DNA from: Atrichornis clamosus
Lineage: Eukaryota; Chordata; Aves; Passeriformes; Menuridae
DNA: 64,000 nt
Assembly (NCBI GenBank): GCA_013400975.1
Contig: WBMZ01002679.1
Coordinates: 1 to 64,000, forward strand
Direction of reading: 5' to 3'
Positions within the stretch are counted from its first letter, which is position 1. Each line of letters starts with the position of its first letter. Below, piece by piece: positions 1-12,400 of the stretch. Under the pieces are notes generated by a model that did not search any database, was not told the origin of the DNA, and saw nothing but the letters and a program-made list of their open reading frames with translations. A program made the translations under genes and the position numbers.

Positions 1-400
1 CGGCCCGGCCCTAGCTGCCGCCCGGCTCCGCTGCCGACCAGGCGTGTTCCCGGGGGGGGGTCCCGGGAAAGTGCGGCGGCGGGGCGGGCGCGGAGCCGGC
101 GTGGTCTCGGAGCCCGGCAGGACGCGGGGACGTGTCCGCCGGGCGCGCTCCTGCCGCCGCTTCCAGCCTCCCCGCGGCGATGAAAAGGCACTTGTCTGAT
201 TCATCCCCCTGGAAAACTTCACCCCCGGGCTGAGCCGGGGCGGGCCCGGCGCAGGGGATGCGCTGCCCGCGGCCGGGCCGGGGCTCCGCGCTGGGATGGA
301 GCCCCGGCTGCGGCAGACCTGGGGCTTTGTGCGAGTTGGTAGAAGCAGAGCCCGGCCGAGGGGCGGGGAGGTGCCGCTTCCCGCTGCGGGTTCCCGCAGG
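1..400. promoter_or_regulatory. CpG island at left window edge, candidate PLS3 upstream promoter
   Basis: This stretch is extremely GC-rich with dense CpG. It carries GC-box (Sp1-type) motifs at 81-88 (GGGGCGGG) and 360-368 (GGGGCGGGG). CpG density falls sharply after about position 400 into ordinary AT-balanced sequence. That is the usual look of a vertebrate CpG-island promoter. The nearest downstream gene on the + strand is PLS3, whose first coding exon starts some 29 kb further on, so this is probably its distal promoter and noncoding first exon. I could not find a convincing splice donor inside the island, so the first exon may end upstream of the window. The island could equally serve a divergent gene off the left edge. 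Confidence 0.6.
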
Positions 401-3400
401 GCTTCACTGAAAAGAGGTTCAGTTTGCAGTTAACTTTCATCTTTTGTGCAGAATAGTATTCCCAAGGCAGAAAGCGTGAGGAAATGGGAGCGTCTTCTCA
501 TCTAATTGAAGCGGGGTGAAATGAAGTGGTGTCGTGGGTCAGCTGTGTGGGTTTATTTTTATACATCTCTAATTTGGACTGGGAGAGGAAGTGTCACCCT
601 GCTCCCCCTAACAATGGCTTCTTGTTGGGAGCCTGGAGAGGGAAAGGGAAGAGCAGGGAATTTTTCAGGAGTTAAAGCTTCAGGCTTTCCTTTGCTGGCG
701 CACCCTGACGCTGACTAGAAGTATTCTAATGGAAAATACTAAGTCCCAGTGCTCACGGAGGTAACAAACTTTGCAGGCATGACTGTGCTCCAGTTGTAAG
801 TTTTTATCTAACTAGAAATAGTGGTGAAACGTGGATGGGAACTGACCTCCAGTTCATGCTTCCTTGGGATAAGCTGCATGTGCCTGCTCTGTGAGAGCAT
901 CCGTACCTTCAAGCAGGGCATCCCTTGAACTCACTGATTTATTTTCAGGAGAGCTGCTGGTAAAGATCTGAGCAAATGCCTTGAATCAGGCTTTGAGGTT
1001 GTTATTGCTGTTACACAATTCCAGTGGAATGTGAGAGCTGGGCTTCCTGTTTTTGGTCAATCTGTAGAAGAGACTATAAAAGATAATAGATATCTCAAAT
1101 AAATTGCTTTTGCATGAGAACTTGGAGCCATTGTTCAGCCAGTAACACTTGTGACTTCTCTAGTGAGCCTGGTAACCTGAGAAGCAAAACTCCTTAATGC
1201 TGGGAGACTTGCTCAGAGTAACTTTAAAGACAACAGCTGGAACCTGGATATAAAAGAGGGAATAGTTACCGAGATCAGCATGTGCTAGTGCTGTGCATAA
1301 TGATGTATAGAAATTCAATCTGTTTTGAAAAGAAATCTTGTGCAAAGAGGAACTGCTGGTAGTTTGTAAGTGGAGAGCAGTGATTCAGGGGGATTAGTGG
1401 ACACAAGGCAAGTCCCCTGGGTGCAATATTCTGCAGCTGATTTCTGCCCTGGGGGTGTTTGATGGCATTATGTGGGGTGTGTGCACACAAGAGACTTTAA
1501 ATTCCAGATCTGTTGGTTTGCATCTGAATAACTATTAAAAAAGTTATAAAATAATTTGTTAAGTGAAACCTTTTTGAAACACTGCTGTTATCGCAGCCTG
1601 TTAATCTTGCCAAGGCTTTAACAATTTGAGGATGTTGCTTGATTGTAACCAAGCTCCTTTGAAGGAATTTTTTGCTTTTGTGAAAGATGAATTACTCACT
1701 CATTCTTTGTCTGAGTTAAGAGATTGTAATGTGATTATTAAACTCAGTTATTCAGTGCTAGATATAAAGAACTATGTTTAACCGGGGTCTTTGTTCTCTT
1801 ATCAAATTTAATCTGATGAAATTTCCCCTCTCATAAAAAAGGCAAACATCTCCCCAGATTAAAGAATGCCCCAAACTCCAGAAACCTATTTACTGGTTTT
1901 GGCTAGATGAGCTTGACAGTGGTCAGGGCTCTAGGGACTGATGACTTCATTAGGTATTTGGCTGACAGATGCTTGGATTTGGGATAAATGCAGAGGAACC
2001 ACTTCCCCTGGGGCTCCCTTACTGACTTCTCTGCTCCGGGTTTCAATTGTTGTGAGATTAAGATGGTGAGTGAAGGAATTGCAGCCTTGTTAAACGAGTG
2101 TGCTGCTGAATCCACTCATGCGGGATCTTCTAGTAACTCTTTCCTGTGTTTACTTGGCTTTCTAGTGCAGCAACTTAAATGGCTTTGGAGAAGCGGAAAT
2201 ACAACAGTTCTGACTTGAGGGAAGCAAAGCAGAGTGCTCCTCAGTGATTGATTGGAAAGGATGTTAGGGGCGGTAATTCAGTAGCTGTGCTTAAGCAGCT
2301 GCTGGCGATCTAAGTGATCTGTGTGCCTTGTGCATAACTTTGTAGGTAAACTGCGTGTCTTTTGTGTGGTAAAACTGCAAGTGCTTCACTTGGAGCATCA
2401 GTGCAGGAGTTGCTTTTTTGAGAATGCATAGTGTAGTGCATTGGGAGAAGGGAAATACTTTTCTTTTACATGATTGGCGGTGAGTTTAGGGAGGGTGTGC
2501 CCATCATAGATACTGTAATCCACTTCCTTATCTAAGTAGATGATGTGATCAGTAGCTCATTTCACACCTGAGGTTGTCTTGGTGGTGATATTTTAGGTGG
2601 TGGTAATTTATTTGGTGACGTGTCCCAACACACACATAGTGTTCTTGGTAATCCATTTTACACTGCTTTGAATAATAGGTGGTGAAGCACAAAGGGGCTG
2701 TGTTTTCAGCAGAGCTAAAGACCAGGTAAGTTCTGCTTTATATCAGATTTTTCAGTATGAGGTATTTCTTGTTTGTGGTTGGGGTTGGTTTGTTTGTTTT
2801 TTAGGTTACAATGTTTTGCATCTCTTTGCTTCACAAAATGCTGGGAGATGTGGATTGGAATTCTCTGGGGACATTTGTCCCTCTTTAGATACAGGCCTGT
2901 TAGCTTGATTTTCTTGTGTGTGAATTGCCTGTGGCAGAGGAGGTGATGGAAAAGCAGCATCAGGCCTGCTTGCATTATTCCAGCACAGGTTTTGTACAGA
3001 TCCATCGGTGCCCTACAAAGCACAGGCCCAGCTCTCTGATGGTGTTCACAAGGGCAGCTCTTGACCTGCCGCTCTGGGAGGCAGTTTGACCCTGTGCAGG
3101 GGTGTCGTGGTGCGTCTGATCGCAAAGAGAGTGGAAGGCAAACGCGGGGAAGGAAGCAGGGAGATGCCAGCTGCTACGGTGTTGCTGTGCAGTTTGCAGA
3201 GGGTCGGACAGGGAAAATTGAGGCGGCTACAACTTGGGTTTTAACTGTGTACCACCAGGTAGCAATAAGCAGGAAAACAAACGTGGTTTAAGTTGGTGTT
3301 TTTATCAGGCTTTGAATATTACTCTGCCTCCACATATGTTAGAGCAGTAATTTAGCATAAAAAGAGAGCAGATTCTCATCTCTCAGGGCCAGCTGTTTAA

Positions 3401-6400
3401 ACATGTGACTGAAAAGCTATCAACCTGCCTGGTGCAATAACAGATATTAATTTTTAACTTGTTAGTTACTACTGAGAAGTTCCTTGCTGTATTGGGAATA
3501 GCCACAACATGATGTGTTAATACTTATCAACTAATTACTGGCCTTTGCATGCTCAGCACTTTCTAAACTAATCACTAGTGTGCATTAAGTAATCTGTGTA
3601 TCATTTTGGACACTGAGCTCATGAAGTAATTAAAGTTGCTAATTACATAAAAAAAGCCAAACGTGTCCAGAAGCTCCTACCAGCAGATGTGTGAAAGGTA
3701 GATACTAAATTTTAGAAGTATAACCGGATAACCTTAAAGCATACACAAAGCAAAACCTTCCTGAATATCTTTGCTTTGCAAGTAGGTTGCAAAACTGAGA
3801 CCAGCTCTTTTAATGAGAGTGTTGCAAGATTGAATTGAACCAGTATTTGTTGGGTTACTGTAACAAATGTCACAACATCACCTAGCCCTGGTCCCCAAGC
3901 CCCTTGACAGGCATCTGTTGATATCTTTGCACATACGTTTCTGTTGGCACTTTGGGAATTGGATTATTGCACAAGCAGCAGTGGTTGTGTTTGTGGTGAG
4001 TAGGTCTTGGCAGAGCTCTGCCTGCAGCACTGCTGGTAGTGGAGGGCATGAAGGGACTGTTTCCCCTCTGACCATCCCAGAGATTCACTCAGGCTTTAAT
4101 GCAGAATCAGTTGTCCTTGCTTGCACTGTTAAACCCCTTTTCCAGCCCAGAGGTACCTGCTGCTCTTGCTGCTGGTAGGTAAGTGGGTGGGAAGGGTGAG
4201 AGCTGAAGGCAGTTAGGTGATGGTCCAACATCTGGGCTCTGGGTTCTGTGACTGGGAGGAGTGATCCTAACTGGGCATCCTGAAGGCCCTCTGAGCAGCA
4301 GCAGCTCAGCTGACAGTGACTAGGCTGCTGTAATCGCTTTCAGCTGTGTGACTGCTGGTCATGAATGGACTACTGTTGTGTCCCCTGCTCCATACACAGT
4401 TGCTTGGGTGTTCCTATGGGTGTACTTTCTCTCTTGGATTTATTGAATTAAAAATAGCTATCTCTGGTGTGGTCGGTGCTGGGAGTAGGTGTGAGGTGTG
4501 TGGTGCTTAGACACAGCAGCATTCAGTTCAGCTTCAGTCTTAGCAGCTGCCTACTTTGTGCTCTTTAATGCTGAAGTTGTAGGTGATGGGTCAAACTTGT
4601 CTTGTCTATCCTTGCTAGTGTTTCCTGCCCTGGATGCCCTTCCTGCCTCAAGGTCAGGTTTCTCTGAAGTGGAGACTTGGATAACGCCTCTCTGTGTGTT
4701 GTGGGTTTCACCTGGACCACTGCAGAATAGTCTGTGAGAAGTCTCCTGGTTTGTGCAGATATTTCCCAAGTGAAGGGCTGAAGGTGTAGATTTCCCCTGC
4801 TTTACCTGGGTGGCATTGCCACACTGTGCCACCAGCATGGGGACAGGGGACCGTGGCTGTCAGAAACCCCCCTGCCTCGTCTCGCTGTGCTGCAGCCCCC
4901 AGCCCACCCCATCTCCATTGGCACATGGCACTGGCACTCCTGGGGTGGGTGTGCTGTGACACTGGGGACAACGTGCTGCCTGGGGAGGGTGATGGAAGCC
5001 CACCCTTCTAACAGATGATCAAAGAGTTGGTTTGATTGCAGCTACAAGGTGGGACTTGTGTGTTTGTGGCTGCAGAGCCCAACCAGGGCAGCAGGCGCTG
5101 TGTTTGAGCTTTCAGGTGTTTGGTGTGTTCCTGTGTGATCTGCCAGCCATGTAAAGGGCAACCTGTACCTGCTGAGCAAGAAAACGTGGTGAATTGGTGG
5201 AGCTGGAAGACAGAAGTTCCCACCCAATAGGGCTGGAGAGTGGGGTGGGAGGAGAGGACATGCACACCTGCACTCTGCTGGTGCCACGCTGTTTGGTCTG
5301 GAGGTGGTGGCGTTGGAGGTAACAGAGCTCTTCCCTCTGGTGGCACATCTGACGCCAGTGCTGACCACAGCTGACATCAGTGCTGACCAGCAGCTGCCCT
5401 GCCAGCAGGACTGACTGCCTGGCTGGTCTACCCTCTCCTGACAGCCCTGTTCCCATCAGGGGTGTGGATCTGCCTGGACAGGGCACTGAGCTGTGGTGAC
5501 CAGCAAGGCCAGTCCACTCAGTCACTGTGGCATCTGCTGGTCTCCTGGGAATCTACAATCTGTTGGCTTCTTTGGTAATAGATTAAGAATGCCAAGAATG
5601 ATAAGCAAGTCCTGTCTGGCCCACTTGGAAGAATTATATCACGTGTGTTCCTCTTAACAGCGAAGGTTTCCCATCTGGGTTTTGTGGGTTCACGCCTGGG
5701 CTAGTCCAGGCTAGTTTTGTCACTGGGTTTGTGAGTGGCATGAGGATGAAGAGGGACCTTTCATTCCCCCGGGGAAGTTTCTACCAGCAGAGATGGAGCT
5801 ATCAACAGTCATTCTTTTGTTTGTTTGGCCAGTTGATTTGTGTTAGTTTATCTCTGCCTTTCAGCAGCTGAGCCTTGAGGGCGAACACTGCCCATGGAAA
5901 TGCAGCATCCCTGGCCGGTGGGTTGCTTGCCTTTGGTCCCCTTCCTTGTGTCCCCCTGTGCTGGCTGGTCCATACTCTCCAACATCCTGTGCTGTTGAGC
6001 AATGTGCACGTTCCTGGGGGTGAACTGGCTCCTGCAACATCCAGGCTGTCCCCACAGGCTGTGGTGGCCTGTGCAGTACTAACATTTGGGAGTTATTATG
6101 GAAGAAATAAAATAATTATTGATTTGACATGCATGTGAGGATGTGGGAAGCAGGACAACTGTCTGAAATGAGAAGCTCTGGTTAGGACTGCTGCCGATTG
6201 CTCATGTCAATCCATATGGGCCATATGCTTCTAACCAGTCTCCTTGTCTCATTTCCTCCTCTGAAATACTTACAGCTGTTTTTTCCTGCCTCTTCAGTAG
6301 GTTTTTTGTTCCTGTAAAAAGAGTGACAGCTCACAGATGCTGCTGGGAGTCCCCACTGCATAGCTGGGAAGAGAGACTATTACTGTGATCTTCAAGAGAA

Positions 6401-9400
6401 GATAAAGTGTAGTGTCTCTGCAGGAGGCCTAATTACTCATGTTTTAAGTAAGCTTTTCTGTTTTTTTCTTTTTAAAGCTGACTGTCTCATTCACTGTTTC
6501 CTCATCATATACTGCCCTTAGTGATGGAAGTGAGAGAGCAGGTGGGTGGTGAGGTCACTTACGGGTAGAATGAGGAAGAATGAAGTGATGTTGGTGATGA
6601 TCATGTATTGAGGTATTCAGCGTCCAGTCTTGCTGCTATGCTTATAAAACTTGGGTTAAACCTCACAGTGTTGCTTAGATGTTTCCTTTTTTTCTAAAAG
6701 AAGTCTGTGACTGAAATGATAGCAGTGCTTAAGGTTTGTCATTGCTGGTCCTCCACTTATCCCTGTGTACCATCTCTTTGTCCTGCCCTTTCTGCATTTG
6801 CCAAAAGAGGCAATTGCAGACTTCTGTAGTTGGGTTAATGATCCAGCCCTGGTCAGGTGAAGAAGGAGCTCTGGAGATGCTGATCCTTGGCAGGTGTTTC
6901 ACAGGTTATGGATGGACGACGAAGGGGCATCTGAAGACACTGAGAGGAGCTGTCTGTACCTGCTTTCAGACAAATTACTGTGTACTGCAAAGAGCGTGGA
7001 GCTAATGTGGCACACTCAATGGCTGTGTTGGGTTGGCTTGAATGCCAAGTTAAGGCAGTGCCTGTAACAAATAGAACCTAGTGGTATGTTATGTCTGAAG
7101 TCTGGGTGATCTTGGGTTTGTTTAGGTGCTGAGAGTACAAAAAAATCTCTGCATTTAGTGGGTTGGTTGCCTGTTGGCCATAAACCCTAAATAAGCAAAC
7201 CTTCTCTTTTCCAGTCCTCTGCTTTGCCGTTTTGATGCTCCCAGCTGTACAAAACAGTGAGGTGTCCCAACAGCTGTTGTATTGGTGTCTGAGATAAGAA
7301 ACCTTGTATAGGATCCTGGTGGTATGTCCATGGCTGGTGACCATTTTCCTGCCTTATCCTCCCAAGGGTCTCACTGCTGTGCAAGGAGTCACGGGCTGGC
7401 TTTTCCTCCTGCACGAAATATACTGGAGCTGTACTCTCCTCAGCTCATATTGTAAATTATACTTTATAAACTGCTGTAGGAAATGGAAAATAAAGTAATT
7501 CTGATTTGTGTTCTTTTAGAGCCCTGTTCTCTAGACCAAAATACACAGGATAAGTCTGGCCCTTCCCTCTATTCACTTTTCATAGCCTCCTTTGTTTTAA
7601 TTTATATATCTTTTTATTCTAAATTCCTCCCATCCCCAAAATAGAACAGACATCAGACTGCAAGCTAAGATTGCCAGGCATTGGTCTTGTGGATTATAGT
7701 GGCTTTTTGGCCTGGTTGGAGTCTGAGCCCCACCCTACGTAGGCTTGAATTAAAAATAGTCTTCCTTTTCATCAGGCTGAAAACTGTACACAACACATCT
7801 ATGTCTTGGTTTCTGGGGTATTGGCAGCCATGGGAAGCCCTTCAGCTATAAAATACCTCAGAAAATCTGTTTGCTGCTAATTAATCCAAAAGTGCTAAGG
7901 TGACTGGTGCTGGGAAGGTGTAGAGCCAGATGTCTGACCACGTAGTTATTATAGATGCTGATCAAAGTTTTAGTTGTGCTTCTTGAAGGACCTGAAAAAG
8001 TTGAAAACTGTAAACCACAGTCAATGCATTAGGTTGCCACTTTGAGAATGTCTCAGCTCAAGAGCTACAGGGATGTCCCAGTGGCCAGGAGACTGCTCCT
8101 GCCCCACAGCCTCCAGCTCAGTCCTGTGTGTCCAGACCTGAGCTGCACACTGCTCCGTCCTCTTACAAAATAGAAAAAACATGGAGGGCGAGAGGTTGGC
8201 TGGTGTGGTGATCTCATTCCCCCACTGCCTGTCGGAAAAGCCAAGCCTCAAACCCAGGCTTCTCAGGCAAGTCTGAGTGGTTGGCCATGGGATAGCAGAG
8301 GGAAGATCTGAGTGTCTCCTTGCCTTTGCCATCTGCTCTCTGCCTCACGAGCCTCAACTGTTGACTTCTTGTGTTGTTTAATTTGTTTTCCACTGTCCCT
8401 GGCCGTGCTTGGTGAGGCAGCAAGTTGTTTTACCATGAGGGTGGTAGGAAATGCCCGCTCCTGGCAGGCTCCTGCCCGCTCCATGGGGAAGGCAGGATGT
8501 GGCTATCCAGGATCTGGAAGCAGGCAGTGCTGCCTAGCAATTTCTCCAGCTTAGCCATAAGCCTTTACGGTTTTTTATGGCAGGGGTGGGAGTAAAGGAG
8601 CAGGGGAGTGTGATGGGAGGAGGGCAGGGAGACTCTGCCCAGTGCCTGTTTCACGACTGTTTATGACTAGAGTGCTCTGTGGGCCTGGTTTACGTGACCT
8701 GGTTGATCAAAGGTCTCTCTGTAATGAGAGAAAATGCCTTTTTCTCTTCAGTTTTTGTAGGTTCTGCCTTGGCCTGTTCTGTTTCTGGTAATTCTATTCT
8801 AGACTGGACTGCAAAAAAAACTTAAAAATGTGAAATATTGTCTCATAAAACCTTTGTAAACAGTTGTGAAACTGGCTGTAGGAGGACACTAGAAGGATTT
8901 TATTTCTCCCAAAGCCTAGGGATGAGCTTTCAGCCTTTGTCTAACTCAGTTGCATGTTTTTTACTTTAATTGAGAGTCAAGGGGCCATTTGTTCATAACT
9001 CAAATTCTTAAAGTGGAAAAACTGACTCCTGCCGTTATGCCTTTACTACAGACTTTTTTCTGCTAGAGGAAACTGAATTTTTCTTATAAAAATGCTAGCT
9101 AGGCTGTTTTTAAAAACTGTATAAATATAGGAACTTACACAAAGCAAAAGGAGCTGCTGCCCACTGCAGGGTCAGGTCAAGACAGGGAGATACCTGCAAA
9201 ACACCAACTTGGGACAAAACGTAAAGAAGAAAATCTGATAATCTGGTAGATGAGACAGGCTGAGTAACATCAGAAATGCTGCTGGCTTGTATCAGTGTTT
9301 CCCATACCAGCTGCAGAATGGGGCTATGGCTCAGGGAGATGCTGTGGTTTTTTGTGGGGTCGGTGACCACTGGTGCAATTCCCAGAGAGGCCTCAGCTCT

Positions 9401-12400
9401 GGTGTGCAGTAGGTAATCCTGACCAGTGTCCTGTTAGTGCAGCCTCTGCCAGAGTTTTATGTGCTAGAACTGTTTCTGCTGCCTTGGTTCTAGGTGATGG
9501 GCAGACTGTCTTGCTAGGGGAAAAAAGAATTGGTTGCAGAGTTCTGGGGACATGCTCTTGGGTTGCTACTGAAATTGTTTTCTCATTGAGGTGGTGGGAA
9601 AGGAAGCTTTAGAAAAATTCCCTTTGTTTTCCCTTGCTTATTTTTTTTCTGAAGGTCAACATAAGAAAAGTATTTCTATACTAGAAAGAAAATACAAGAT
9701 GTGATTCTGCGTTGAATTTATACCTATGTGGCTTATTTGTTGCCAATATGTTAGTGATTAAATTAGGGGCTCTCCAGAGCTGACTGCACAAGATGTTTGA
9801 AATGCAGGTTGAAGATCCTGGATAACAGAAGCTTGTACCCTGTCTGGAGTAGATGGAAGGTTATGTGCAGTGGGTTGTTGCTGAAACAAGTTTGCACAGT
9901 CACCTGTGTGCCATTTCCACGTTCTTCCTTGCCTGAAAACTATAGCTAAAATCCTTCTTTTCTATGTGCTCGTTCCTTCAAAGTACCTTTGCAGCTTGGC
10001 ATCCCAGGAGCTGAGTGGGTGAGTGAGATGGGGTCCTGTTTCTGTGTGCTGGACGCACCACGTAACTCTCTGCATTGTCCGTGCCAGGAACAGTGGTAGG
10101 AGTGATGCAGTCTGTGTGAACTCGGAGTAGCAACGCGAGTGGTTTTGCTTCATGAGAGCATCCCGCCTCTAATGGACCCATTCCCTTCCAACAGGAGCTG
10201 GTAGGGAAGGTAGAAGAATGTCTTGCTCTACTTTCACAAACAGTAGGACTGAACTTGTTGCCTTTGATTCTGCCCTTCTGGGAAGGTCAGGAACTGGATG
10301 AGGTCCCATGTGTTTTCACAGTCCCTCTCCCCATTTTCCTGGAAGATCTCGGTGCAGCCCCTCTCAGCAGGTGAAACTGCTGGGCAAGCACCAAGGTTCT
10401 CAGTGTGTCCAGGGCAGTGCTAACCAAGTGGAAACTTGAACTCAAGCTACCCATCCCTGTAATTGGCATTCATATTTTGTGGAGCAGTGCATCAGCTGGG
10501 TCACTTGCGAACGGAATCTGAAAGACGGTAAATTCCATGTCCTTGTTTATGCTGCCATCGCAGTCTTGTGCTCCTTCCTGCTGATCAGCCAGGAAGGGTC
10601 TGTGGAGTGTTGTTTGGGTTTGGAACAGCGCTGTGGTTTTGAGATTCCAGGATGCTGAGTCTCGTCCCAGGGACAGGCTTGGATGCTCTCCTGCCTTGGA
10701 GCCTCTGCAGCAGGATGTTAGTGAGCAGGCTGATATTCCAGCCCGTCCCTGTTTTCCTTGGGTTAGACCAGTGTTTGCCTTCTGCTATAACTGTTGAGCA
10801 GCTGCAGTGCTGCAGTGGTATATACACATATATATTCTCCTATAAATCCTGGAGTTAAACATTTCCTTGACCCAGCATAGAACAAGGTGCTTGTCTCCAG
10901 CTGGTCGCAGAACTAAAGGAAGTGAGTTCCAAACAATATTGCAATTAAGCTGTTTCTTCCTGAATTTCGCACAAAATGTTTGCCTCCAAGAATGGATTGT
11001 GAGGACTTCATTTTAGGGAATACACAGGGTGTTGTGTGTGTGTGTATGTAAAGTTACCCTGTTGTGATTGGTATTGTGCAGTCATTCGGGGGGAAGGTTG
11101 GCCCCTGCTTTTAACAAGTGTTTCTGAGATAGCAACATTCAGAAGGACAGTAGAGAACAAATGTAAATAGGTTTACAAAAGCATTCATGTTTTTCAGTGC
11201 TCTTGGAAGTAATAAGCAAGTTTCTGAATCCTCACTTAGGTAGAATTCACCTTTCCATAAGGAGAGAGAGGAAACTGAGCCTTCTCAAAAGTGAAAATAT
11301 TTTGAATAAGCAGCCTTAGTGTCTGACCTGAACTTTAGTCTGTTCCTTTCTTCACTCTTTGGCTGAAGTTGGGACTAAGCTTCCCTTGGGGACATGGATG
11401 GGAGGCTCCAGTGCAATCCTGCCCCTGCCCTTCTTTTGCCCACCCCTTTGTAATGTTCTTGTTGATCTAATTTCCAGCTGGGCTCATGCCACTGTGTTAT
11501 ATAAACCAAATGCTCAAGCAAAGGCAGCATAGTCAGACTTCTTGTTGAAAACTTGTAAAAGTTACCTTGCTTCTGCCCAGCTAAGAAGCCCCTGGAAGTT
11601 ACTGTAGCTGTGCTGGATGGATGGTAATGGCAGTGCCCAGCCTACATTCATTAGATCCATCACTAATGGCAACAACTTTTATGCCTCCTCTTTCCTCCCC
11701 CTTCTCTAAGTAGTATATACCCTTTTTCTGGGTTTTACAGGGTTGTTGTAGTCAGTCCCTTTGCTCCCTTCGTTCTGAAGGTGTACATAAAAAGAGGTTT
11801 GGAAAGTCATGAAATAGAGTATGATTCTGCCCTGTACAGGCCTTGAAACTGCATTATGCAAGAGCCTTTACAACCAGTACCAGTCAATGATTCACTTTAG
11901 CAATTAAGGCTTTGAGCATTGGGTTGATATCAACTTGGCACATAGCAAGGTAGTGCACTTTCTTTTAGTGCATTGCCCTTCCACGTGTAACACTCGTAGC
12001 TGATATTCTTGCTCAGCATTTGGACCTCTTTGGTGTAATCCATGTTGAACCTTGTGGTGTCACTGCTCCCAGCAATAGAGCTACCCCTCCTACCCCCGAA
12101 GCTGCTTCATGCTTTCTATCAAATAGCATGCCTTGCTTAGTCTTGGCTTGGATCTGTAGGTAGTTTTGGTTTATTTTAAATTTGGATGAGGATTTCTTTT
12201 TTAATACTAATTCATAAAGCATTAAACTCAACAGCAACAACAGACTAGAGAGTATAAGAAATCTCCAGTAAAAGTAAAGACTGTCTTCACAGCATGGAGA
12301 TCAGTCTGCTACTAGTAGCTGTTTCTGTAGACAGCTTACTAATTAACAGTGTAATGAGCTGTGCGGTGAAGATTGCGCTCTAGGGAGCTGAAGGCTATGG